Translations under genes and position numbers: made by a program | Part shown: positions 7,493 through 15,902 of the stretch, piece after piece | Layout of the letters: the number at the start of each line of letters is the position of its first letter | Position numbering within the stretch: position 1 is the first letter of the stretch | From: Streptomyces typhae | Lineage (GTDB): Bacteria > Actinomycetota > Actinomycetes > Streptomycetales > Streptomycetaceae | Direction: 5' to 3' | Length of the DNA stretch: 64,000 nucleotides | Assembly (NCBI RefSeq): GCF_009755605.1 | Contig: NZ_WPNZ01000006.1 | Coordinates: 357,235 to 421,234, forward strand | The notes under the pieces: generated by a model | Told to the model about the DNA's origin: nothing | The model's database searches: none | The model's input: the letters and a program-made list of their open reading frames with translations, nothing else

Positions 7493-8590
7493 GTGAACGA
7501 CATCGAGGTACGAGCCGCCGCCCCCACCGAGGTGGACGTGGTGGTGATCGGCGCCGGTCAGGCGGGCCTGGCCGCCGCCTACCACCTGCGGCGCAGGGGT
7601 TTCGAACCGGAGCGGGACTTCGTCGTCCTCGACCACGCGCCGCGCCCCGGGGGCGCGTGGCAGTTCCGGTGGCCGTCCCTGACGTACGGCAAGGTGCACG
7701 GCATGCACGCGCTGCCGGGCATGGAGCTGACGGGCGCGGACCCCGAGCGGCCCTCGTCGGAGGTCGTCGGGGAGTACTTCGACGCCTACGAACAGCGCTT
7801 CGACCTGCGCGTGCGGCGGCCCGTCGACGTGCACCGGGTCGTCGAGGGCGAGGGCGGGCGGCTCCTCGTCGAGACGGACGCGGGCACCTGGTCGACCCGG
7901 GCCCTGATCAACGCGACCGGCACCTGGGACCGGCCCTTCTGGCCGCGCTACCCCGGGCAGGAGACCTTCCGCGGCCGGCAGCTGCACACCGCGGTCTACC
8001 CGGGGCCCGAGGCGTTCCGAGGGCAGCGTGTGATCGTCGTGGGCGGCGGCGCGTCCGGCACCCAGCACCTGATGGAGATCGCGCCTTACGCCGCCGAGAC
8101 CTGGTGGGTGACGCGGCGCCCGCCCGTCTTCGCCGAGGGCCCCTTCGACGAGGACCGCGGCCGGGCCGCCGTCGCGATGGTCGAGGAGCGGGTGCGGCAG
8201 GGGCTGCCCCCGCTGAGCGTGGTGTCGGTGACCGGCCTCCCGCTCAACGACGCGGTGCGCAAGGCGCGCGCCGACGGCGTCCTCGACCGGCTCCCGATGT
8301 TCGACCGGATCACGCCCGACGGTGTGACCTGGGCCGACGGACGCCATGTCGAGGCCGACGTCATCCTGTGGGCGACCGGTTTCCGCGCGGCGGTCGAGCA
8401 TCTGGCCCCGCTGCGGCTGCGGGAGCCGGGCGGCGGCATCCGCATGGACGGCACCCGGTCGGCGGCCGACCCCCGGGTGCACCTGGTCGGATACGGCCCG
8501 TCGGCGAGCACCGTCGGCGCCAACCGGGCGGGGCGGGCGGCGGTGCGGGACATCGTGCGGCTGCTCGACGGGGTGCCGGCCGGGGTGTGA
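7493..8590 (+). CDS. Flavin-containing monooxygenase-like FAD/NAD(P) oxidoreductase
   Basis: A 365-residue two-dinucleotide-binding flavoprotein. The FAD motif GAGQAG is at residues 20-25, PGGAW follows, and the NADP motif VVGGGASG lies in mid-protein; ATGF near the C-terminus is the usual family motif. The GTG start at 7493 is the only start close to the homology, although its ribosome site is weak. It is 89 bases downstream of ssuD on the same strand and may be co-transcribed. Such proteins oxidise N or S centres; a role in organosulfur metabolism is an inference from position only. Confidence 0.8.
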   Translation: MNDIEVRAAAPTEVDVVVIGAGQAGLAAAYHLRRRGFEPERDFVVLDHAPRPGGAWQFRWPSLTYGKVHGMHALPGMELTGADPERPSSEVVGEYFDAYEQRFDLRVRRPVDVHRVVEGEGGRLLVETDAGTWSTRALINATGTWDRPFWPRYPGQETFRGRQLHTAVYPGPEAFRGQRVIVVGGGASGTQHLMEIAPYAAETWWVTRRPPVFAEGPFDEDRGRAAVAMVEERVRQGLPPLSVVSVTGLPLNDAVRKARADGVLDRLPMFDRITPDGVTWADGRHVEADVILWATGFRAAVEHLAPLRLREPGGGIRMDGTRSAADPRVHLVGYGPSASTVGANRAGRAAVRDIVRLLDGVPAGV

Positions 8591-8599
8591 CGCGGGCCC

Positions 8600-9733
8600 T
8601 CACCCCGCTTCGGCGTGCGGTACGGGTCGGGCCCGGACGGCGAGGGGTCTCCGGGACGCCGTCGAGCGGGGCGCCGGGCGGGCCGCCGGGGTGGTGAGGA
8701 GCCGGATGTGGTTGGTGAAGTCGGCGCAGGGCAGCGGGAGTTCGAGGTCGGGGTCCACATAGTCGACGGCGGACGCGACATAGTCCATGACGACGCGCAC
8801 GACGGGCGGCCTGGCGTACGGATCGGACGAGCGGGCGTACGGATCGGCCGGCCCGTGGTGCGAATCGGCCGGCCTTGCGTACGGATCGGACGGCCGGGCG
8901 CAGTGATCGGACGACCGGATGTACGGGCCGGCCACCCGGTCGGAGACCTTGAGGCGGCCGAGCACCCGCAGCATGGTCGGCACGCTCCGGTCGGTGCGCA
9001 CGGGCGGGTGGTCGCGCGGGAAGCCCGGCTCGGGCAGTTCTGCGTCCGGCCCGGAGCCGCCGGAGTGCCCCGAGGTGCCGGTGGCCCGCGAACCGCCGGA
9101 GTGCCCCGGGGCGCCGGGGGCCCCAGAGCCGCCGGAGTGCCCCGAGGTGTCGGGGGCCCCAGAGCCGCCGGAGTGCCCCGAGGTGTCGGGCGCCTCCGAG
9201 GCGCCAGGGGTCTGTGCCCGCCACCACGCCGCCTCATCCCGCTCTCCGAGGGAGGCGTGATGCAGATGGAGGCAGTACGAAGCGGCGGCGTCACCGGCGC
9301 CCGCCGCGTACTGCCACCAGAAGCGGGCCGACTCCTCCGCGCCGTTCAACTGCAGGATGCAGCCGATGACCCGGGCCCCGGGCGGCTCGGGCAGCACCCG
9401 GGTGAGGAAGACGCGCAGCGAGGCGAGGGACCCGGCGGTCACGACCGCCTCGCACAGGTTCCGCAGGTCGCGCACCGCGTCCTGGGAGGTACTGTCCGCT
9501 CCCCCGCTGCGGCCCGCCGCGGCCGTGGCACCCAAAGGGCCCGGCGGTCCCAGGGGTCCGGTGGCGGGCGCGGGGACGGCGGCGGCGCGGTGGGCGTGGC
9601 CCGCGACGGTGGACGGGCGCCGCCCGGGGGCCGCAGCGGTGCCGGGCCGGGGCATGCGGACGGGGTCGACCGGGGTGTCGGTCTCGTCCTGGAGCCGGGC
9701 GCGGGCGAGCAGTTCGTCAATCGTTCCGGTCAC
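8600..9733 (-). CDS. Repeat-rich protein partnered with the HTH/sigma-like regulator; function unknown
   Basis: A 377-residue protein starting at GTG 9733, overlapping the upstream regulator gene by 17 bases, with AGGAGG nine bases before the start. An N-terminal part (TIDELLARARLQ) and a helical middle (NLCEAVVTAGSLASLRVFLT, then SARFWWQYAAGAGDAAASYC) resemble hypothetical proteins encoded beside sigma-like regulators in streptomycetes. The rest is low complexity: 12-residue repeats SGHSGGSGAPDT (DNA about 9049-9200, 36-bp units), then a DPYARP/SDPYAR repeat (about 8815-8890), and a C-terminal PDLELPLPCADFTNHI segment. The tight overlap suggests a regulator/partner pair. No catalytic motif was recognised. 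Confidence 0.65.
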   Translation of the reverse strand: MTGTIDELLARARLQDETDTPVDPVRMPRPGTAAAPGRRPSTVAGHAHRAAAVPAPATGPLGPPGPLGATAAAGRSGGADSTSQDAVRDLRNLCEAVVTAGSLASLRVFLTRVLPEPPGARVIGCILQLNGAEESARFWWQYAAGAGDAAASYCLHLHHASLGERDEAAWWRAQTPGASEAPDTSGHSGGSGAPDTSGHSGGSGAPGAPGHSGGSRATGTSGHSGGSGPDAELPEPGFPRDHPPVRTDRSVPTMLRVLGRLKVSDRVAGPYIRSSDHCARPSDPYARPADSHHGPADPYARSSDPYARPPVVRVVMDYVASAVDYVDPDLELPLPCADFTNHIRLLTTPAARPAPRSTASRRPLAVRARPVPHAEAG

Positions 9734-10631
9734 GGGGGTGTCCCTCCTGGAAGGCGGAGCGCAAGCGGCCGTCGAGGTGGCGCCGGGCGTGCCGGGCCGT
9801 GGAGCGCACCGTCGCGAGCGGCACGCCGAGCACCGCGGCGACGGCGGTCTCGTCCATGCCGCGCAGATGCAGCAGCACCATGACGTCGAGCTGACCCGCG
9901 GGCAGCCGCCGCAGCGCGTCGAAGAGACGCATGGACTCCTCGATCTGTGCGACGGGGTCGTCGGCCGTGCGCAGGGCGAGCGTGTCGAAGGCGGCTTCGA
10001 GGAGGGCGGGACTGCCGTCGGGGTGGGGTGTGCGCTCCATGACGGTCTGGCGCAGGATCTGCCAGGCGAACCGCTCGGGGTTGTCACCGGCGAGGGCCTC
10101 GTCCCAGAGGAACAGCAGCAGCATGAAGACGTCGTTCACGGCGCGCCGTGCGTCGGGGCGGCGGCGCAGGAAGGTGTGCGCGTACCCGGTGTAGGCGTCG
10201 CGGTACAGGTCCTGGAACGCGGCGAAGTGCAGGGGAAGGCGGTCGTCGGCGGACAGGCCGTCCCCCCGCAGGCAGCTGTTGATCCAGATGGTGCGCTTGT
10301 TGGCCTCGCGTGCGGCGAGGGCCCACAGGGCGCGCATGTACGCCATCGAAGGGGCGGGCCAGTGCAGCGCGGTGAGCAGGCTGCGGGTGAACTCCCAGCG
10401 CGGATAGCGCCCCGCCGCGCGCAGGAGCTCGGATATCTTCGACCGGGACCAGCCCGTCTCGCGCTCGAGATGGCCGATCGTCAGACCGCTGGCCAGATAG
10501 GACGCGCGCAGCGGTTCCAGCCAGGCGCGGTGGGCCGGACCGGTTCCGTCCGTGACCGGTCCGAGCTTACGGCCCCGCTTGCCGCGCGGGGAGCCCTCCG
10601 AGAACGGCGTCGACATGGGCTTGCCGGTCAC
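9717..10631 (-). CDS. HTH plus sigma-70 region 4 fusion regulator
   Basis: A 304-residue protein. Residues about 40-80 form an XRE/lambda-repressor-like helix-turn-helix (LTIGHLERETGWSRSKISEL). The C-terminal 60 residues match sigma-70 region 4 (LRRLPAGQLDVMVLLHLRGM, then VAAVLGVPLATVRS), which binds -35 elements. The middle is helical, and no region 2 core-RNAP/-10 binding motif is evident, so it is probably not a free-standing sigma factor. The GTG start (10631) has GAGGGGAG upstream; an ATG five codons in (10616) is the alternative. It overlaps the repeat-rich downstream gene, and its GTG overlaps the stop of a short upstream ORF. Confidence 0.75.
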   Translation of the reverse strand: MTGKPMSTPFSEGSPRGKRGRKLGPVTDGTGPAHRAWLEPLRASYLASGLTIGHLERETGWSRSKISELLRAAGRYPRWEFTRSLLTALHWPAPSMAYMRALWALAAREANKRTIWINSCLRGDGLSADDRLPLHFAAFQDLYRDAYTGYAHTFLRRRPDARRAVNDVFMLLLFLWDEALAGDNPERFAWQILRQTVMERTPHPDGSPALLEAAFDTLALRTADDPVAQIEESMRLFDALRRLPAGQLDVMVLLHLRGMDETAVAAVLGVPLATVRSTARHARRHLDGRLRSAFQEGHPRDRND

Positions 10632-10732
10632 CCGGCGCTCCCCTCACCTCGCCCGGCCGGTGGTGGGGCTTCCTCGCCGCCCTGCCCGCCGCGTGGATGT
10701 TTCCTGTCTCGCCTGTGCATCAGGCTCCTCAT
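10628..10732 (-). CDS. Possible 34-aa ORF coupled to the HTH/sigma-like gene
   Basis: ATG at 10732 opens a 34-codon basic, Gly/Pro-rich ORF (begins MRSLMHRRDRKH) whose TGA overlaps the regulator's GTG start (GTGA). The same frame stays open further upstream to 10885, so the start is uncertain. No homologue is recognised. The overlap geometry, rather than the protein, is the reason to list it: translation of this ORF could feed ribosomes into the regulator gene. Confidence 0.3.
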   Translation of the reverse strand: MRSLMHRRDRKHPRGGQGGEEAPPPAGRGEGSAG

Positions 10733-10815
10733 GTGCGTCCGCGTCCGTCTACGTCCGGAGCGGTTCCCTCCGGACGCCCGCGGACGCCCTGGTTTCGGAA
10801 CCGGGAGCCAAGCAT
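10729..10815 (-). CDS. Possible 28-aa ORF at the head of the regulator transcript
   Basis: ATG 10815 has GGAGG four bases upstream and opens a 28-codon ORF (MLGSRFRNQG...) whose TGA overlaps the next short ORF's ATG (ATGA). With the following ORF it forms a chain of stop-start overlaps leading into the HTH/sigma-like gene. The remaining part of the 300-base gap (10816-10931) shows no further gene. It could be chance in GC-rich DNA. Confidence 0.25.
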   Translation of the reverse strand: MLGSRFRNQGVRGRPEGTAPDVDGRGRT

Positions 10816-10931
10816 GGAACCTCCACGCGCCCACGGCGACTGAAACTGGCGATCGGGGAACAATCAACGGCGCTTGCTGACTCAAAATGAGGCATGCCAG
10901 GACCGGTTGCGGCGGTACGGGCCGACCCGGG

Positions 10932-12338
<1,407 letters not shown>

Positions 12339-12474
12339 CAGCGGTGCACCTGAACCTTTCCTGGACCGTGGGTGGGTCGGGATCATGTGCGGTGCGTGGT
12401 GCGTCCGTTGCCTGTGGTTCGGCACAGCGCACGCCAGGGTCTCGCGCGGACCGGGGCGGCACAAGGCCCGCCGC

Positions 12475-13317
12475 TCAGTGGGCGGCGGCCCGCTGTCCGT
12501 TGCGGTTGAACTCCGCCACGTTCCGCTGCTGTTCCTCGTACCGCGCGGTGAACCGCGTGTCCCCGCGCTTCACCGTCACGAAGTACAGCCAGTCCCCCGG
12601 TGCGGGGCTGGTCGCGGCGCGCATGGCGGCCTCGCCGGGGTTGCTGATCGGCGTCGGCGGCAGGCCCATGCGGGAATAGGTGTTGTAGGGGCTGCTGATC
12701 TTCGTATCGCGGTTGGTGGTCTTCAAGGTGGAGCGGTTGAGCGCGTAGTTGATGGTGGAGTCCATCTGCAGCGGCATGCCCCGGTCCAGGCGGTTGTAGA
12801 TGACGCGGGCGACCTTGCCCATGTCCTTCTCGCTGTCCGCCTCGGCCTCGACCATGCTGGCGATGGTGACCGTCTGGTAGACGTTCACGGCGTTCCGGTC
12901 GGCCCCGGCGGTGACATGTCCCCCGCTGAACTTCTTGTTCGCGGTGTTGACCATGTACGACAGGACGGAGGCGGGCGTCGACTGGGAGCCGATGGGATAC
13001 GTCGCGGGGAAGAGATAGCCCTCGGGGTTGCCGCCCGCGTCGCCCGGCAGCTTGAGGTCGGTCTTGGAGACGGTCTGCTTCGTGGTGCCGGGCCGTACCT
13101 TGAGGGCCTTGTCGACGGCCGCGTACACCTGGCCGGAGCGCCAGCCCTCGGGGACGGTCAGCGTCTTGGGCCGGGCCTCGTCGTCGGGCAGCAGCAGCGG
13201 CACCGCCACGGCGGTGGCCGCCGCCGCGGTACCGATGGCGATCACAGCGATCCAGCCCCGGCGCGTCAGCCGGATCGCGCTCCGTTTCGTTCCCCCTGGC
13301 GGGGTCGTGGTGTGCAT
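12475..13317 (-). CDS. mltG: Endolytic transglycosylase MltG (YceG family)
   Basis: A 280-residue protein with a basic cytoplasmic N-terminus, one membrane segment near residues 20-42, and the MltG/YceG domain: TVPEGWRSGQVYAAV, GYLFPATYPI, IASMVEAEA carrying the expected catalytic Glu, VIYNRLDRGMPLQMDSTI, and PISNPGEAAMRAATSPA. MltG cleaves nascent glycan strands and sets peptidoglycan chain length. This is shorter than the principal streptomycete MltG, so it may be a paralogue. It lies between the protease and the ABC exporter on the same strand. Confidence 0.88.
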   Translation of the reverse strand: MHTTTPPGGTKRSAIRLTRRGWIAVIAIGTAAAATAVAVPLLLPDDEARPKTLTVPEGWRSGQVYAAVDKALKVRPGTTKQTVSKTDLKLPGDAGGNPEGYLFPATYPIGSQSTPASVLSYMVNTANKKFSGGHVTAGADRNAVNVYQTVTIASMVEAEADSEKDMGKVARVIYNRLDRGMPLQMDSTINYALNRSTLKTTNRDTKISSPYNTYSRMGLPPTPISNPGEAAMRAATSPAPGDWLYFVTVKRGDTRFTARYEEQQRNVAEFNRNGQRAAAH

Positions 13318-13393
13318 GCGGGCACGCTAACCCGACATTCATCATATTTCCTGTACATATGGGTCCGGGTCCTGTACGGCTCGCCCCACTGCC

Positions 13394-15196
13394 CTACGTC
13401 ACCGGCTCCAGTTGCGCGTCCCTGCGCACCAGGGCGGCGTACCGGCCCCCTCGGGCGAGCAGCTCGGCGTGGGTGCCGCGCTCGGCCATCCGGCCGGAGT
13501 CCAGGACCACGATCTGGTCGGCGTCGCGGACCGTCGACAGGCGGTGGGCGATGGTGAGCGTCGTCCGGTTGGCCGACAGGGCGTCGATGGCCTGCTGCAC
13601 GGCGTGCTCCGTGCGGGTGTCGAGCGCGCTGGTCGCCTCGTCGAGGATGAGGACGGGCGGGTCGCGCAGGATCGTGCGGGCGATGGCGAGGCGCTGCTTC
13701 TCGCCGCCGGAGAAGCGGTGGCCGCGCTCCCCGACGACCGTGTCGTAGCCGTCGGGCAGGGCCGCGATGTGGTCGTGGATCTGGGCCGCGCGCGCCGCCG
13801 CCCGCATCTCCTCGTCCGTGGCGTCCGGCTTGGCGAAGCGCAGGTTGTCCGCGACCGAGGCGTGGAAGAGGTAGGTCTCCTGGGAGACGACGCCGACCGC
13901 GCGGGCGAGGGTGTCGAAGTCCAGGTCGCGCACGTCGACGCCGTCGAGCGTGACCCGGCCGCCGCTCACGTCGTACAGCCGGGGCACCAGGTGGCTGAGG
14001 GTGGACTTGCCGGATCCCGTGGGCCCGACGACCGCGAGGCTGCTGCCCGCGGGCACCGTGAGGTCGATGCCGTCGAGCACGGGGGCGCCCTGCTCGTCGT
14101 ACCGGAAGTCCACGTTCTCGAACCGCACCTCGCCCTTGACCGTCTCCAGGCGGACGGGTCCGTCGCGTTCGGTGATGTCGATGGGCAGGTCGAGGTACTC
14201 GAAGATGCGCTGGAACAGGGCGAGTGACGTCTGGATCTGCACACCGGTGGACAGCAGGCTCACGGTCGGCCGGAACAGGCCCTGCTGGAGCGAGACGAAG
14301 GCGACGAGCGTGCCGATGGAGACGGTGGGGCCGCCGAGCTGGAGGGCGAGACCGGCGCTCCAGTAGATGACGGCGGGCATCGCCGCCATCACGATGCTGA
14401 TCACGGCCATGCGCCAGCGCCCGGCCATGTTGGAGCGGACCTCCAGGTCCACGAGCCGCTCGGACTCCTCCCCGAAGGACCGTGTCAGGGAGTCGGAGCG
14501 GCCCATCGTGCGGCCGAGCAGGATGCCGCTGACCGACAGCGACTCCGTGACCGTGGCCGCCATCGCGGCCATCTGCTTCTGGCGTTCGGTGGCTATCTTC
14601 TTGCGCTCGCGGCCCACCCGCCGGCTGATCCACGCGAACACCGGGAGCAGCAGCAGCGAGACGACCGTGAGACGCCAGTCGAGGGCGAGCATCGCGACGA
14701 CCGTGGCGACCACGCTCGTCAGGTTCGACACCAGGGACGTCGCCGTAAACGTGACGGTCGCCTGCATGCCGCCGATGTCGTTGGCGATGCGGGACTGGAC
14801 CTCGCCCGTGCGGGTGCGCGTGAAGAAGGCGAGGGACATGTGCTGGAGGCGTCCGAACACGGCGGTGCGCAGATCGTGCATGACCTGCTGGCCGACGGTC
14901 GTGGAGATCAGCGTCTGAAGGACGCCGAAGACGCTGGTGACGACCGCGCTGAGGACCATGCCGAGGGCCAGCAGGCTCAGCAGCCCCGTGCGGCCCTCGG
15001 GGATGGCGGTGTCGAGGATCTCCTTGAGGAGGAAGGGCGTGGCCACCGAGACCAGGGACGCGGCACAGACCAGCAGGCCCACGAGGGCGAGGCGGCCGCG
15101 GTAGGGACGGAAGAGGCGGAGGATGCGACGCAGCTGGTGCGGCTGCTCGGGGTCGTCCGTGGCGCCGGGACCTGTGGCGCGTTCGTCGTGACGCAT
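13394..15196 (-). CDS. ABC exporter, fused membrane and ATPase domains
   Basis: A 600-residue half-transporter: about six membrane helices (residues 30-320), then an ATPase with Walker A GPTGSGKST, Q-loop VVSQETYLF, signature FSGGEKQRLAIARTI, Walker B PVLILDEATSALD and H-loop IAHRLSTV, all intact, so it can work as a homodimer. Type I exporters of this kind pump drugs, lipids or peptides. It is divergent from a MarR gene across a 114-base region containing two overlapping dyads, so MarR repression of this exporter is likely (inference). Confidence 0.9.
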   Translation of the reverse strand: MRHDERATGPGATDDPEQPHQLRRILRLFRPYRGRLALVGLLVCAASLVSVATPFLLKEILDTAIPEGRTGLLSLLALGMVLSAVVTSVFGVLQTLISTTVGQQVMHDLRTAVFGRLQHMSLAFFTRTRTGEVQSRIANDIGGMQATVTFTATSLVSNLTSVVATVVAMLALDWRLTVVSLLLLPVFAWISRRVGRERKKIATERQKQMAAMAATVTESLSVSGILLGRTMGRSDSLTRSFGEESERLVDLEVRSNMAGRWRMAVISIVMAAMPAVIYWSAGLALQLGGPTVSIGTLVAFVSLQQGLFRPTVSLLSTGVQIQTSLALFQRIFEYLDLPIDITERDGPVRLETVKGEVRFENVDFRYDEQGAPVLDGIDLTVPAGSSLAVVGPTGSGKSTLSHLVPRLYDVSGGRVTLDGVDVRDLDFDTLARAVGVVSQETYLFHASVADNLRFAKPDATDEEMRAAARAAQIHDHIAALPDGYDTVVGERGHRFSGGEKQRLAIARTILRDPPVLILDEATSALDTRTEHAVQQAIDALSANRTTLTIAHRLSTVRDADQIVVLDSGRMAERGTHAELLARGGRYAALVRRDAQLEPVT

Positions 15197-15252
15197 GGGC
15201 TCCTACGGGAAGGCGAGAGGGGCCGGGCGCGGCGGACCGGCGATGACTATAG

Positions 15253-15285
15253 GAGCATAGCTCATTGTTACCTATGCTCACAATG
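15253..15285. promoter_or_regulatory. Overlapping dyads, probable MarR operator
   Basis: GAGCATAG at 15253-15260 pairs with CTATGCTC at 15272-15279, a perfect 8-base dyad with 11 bases between. A second dyad, CATTGT (15263-15268) with ACAATG (15280-15285), interleaves with it. The site is unusually AT-rich for this DNA and sits between divergent marR and exporter genes, 26 bases upstream of the marR start, where MarR proteins typically autoregulate. Confidence 0.65.
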
Positions 15286-15310
15286 TACGAGGTCCTGATA
15301 CCGTTCCCCC

Positions 15311-15754
15311 ATGAGCACACCGGACACCGACGGACTGCTGGCCGAGCAGCTGCTGCGGCTCACCCGTCGGCTGCACCGCATCCAGAAGCGCCATCTGGAG
15401 CCCGTCGGTGTCACGCCGGCGCAGTCCCGCCTGCTGCGCACCCTGTCGTCCTACGACACACCGCCGCGCATGGCGGACCTCGCGCAGCGCCTGGAGGTCG
15501 TCCCGCGCGCCGTGACCAGCCTGGTCGACGGCCTGGAGGGGGCGGGCCTCGTGCGCCGCGTGCCCGACCCCACCAACCGCCGCGTCATCCGCATAGAGCT
15601 CACGGAGGGCGGGCGCGAGGCCCTCGGCCGACTGCGCGGCGCGCGCCGGGCCGCCGCGGAGGACATCCTGGCTCCGTTGGACGCCGCTCAGCGCGAGCAG
15701 CTGGGCGGGCTGCTCGACGCCCTGATCGACGCGCCGGATCAGCCGCACTGCTGA
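15311..15754 (+). CDS. MarR-family transcriptional regulator
   Basis: A 147-residue winged-helix regulator: helices with MADLAQRLEVVPRAVTSLVD as recognition region, and the wing DPTNRRVIRIELTEGG, typical of MarR. It is divergent from the ABC exporter and next to palindromic DNA. It probably represses itself and the exporter until a ligand is bound; the ligand is unknown. Confidence 0.88.
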   Translation: MSTPDTDGLLAEQLLRLTRRLHRIQKRHLEPVGVTPAQSRLLRTLSSYDTPPRMADLAQRLEVVPRAVTSLVDGLEGAGLVRRVPDPTNRRVIRIELTEGGREALGRLRGARRAAAEDILAPLDAAQREQLGGLLDALIDAPDQPHC

Positions 15755-15769
15755 ACGGGGGTCTCCGCC

Positions 15770-15893
15770 GGACCCACCGGACCCGCCCGAACTCGCCAAA
15801 CCCGCCCGGACCCGCCGGACCCGCCGGACCCACCCGAACCCGCCGGACCCGCCTGAACCCGCTGAACCCGCCGGAACCCGCCGAACCCGTTGA
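15770..15893. repeat. Degenerate 9-bp repeat tract upstream of the FAD/Fe-S gene
   Basis: About 13 imperfect copies of a nonamer close to ACCCGCCGG fill the marR to FAD/Fe-S intergenic region almost completely and stop just before the GAGGAGAGG ribosome site at 15892-15900. No promoter-like sequence stands out inside it, so the downstream gene may depend on the marR promoter. Confidence 0.85.
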
Positions 15894-15902
15894 GGAGAGG
15901 CC

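Noticed and set aside
8615..9883. A 422-codon plus-strand frame opposite the repeat-rich regulator partner.
   Set aside because: The minus-strand frame has a ribosome site, a coupled overlap with the regulator and a helical core seen in other proteins; the plus frame is Gly/Arg/Pro low complexity only.
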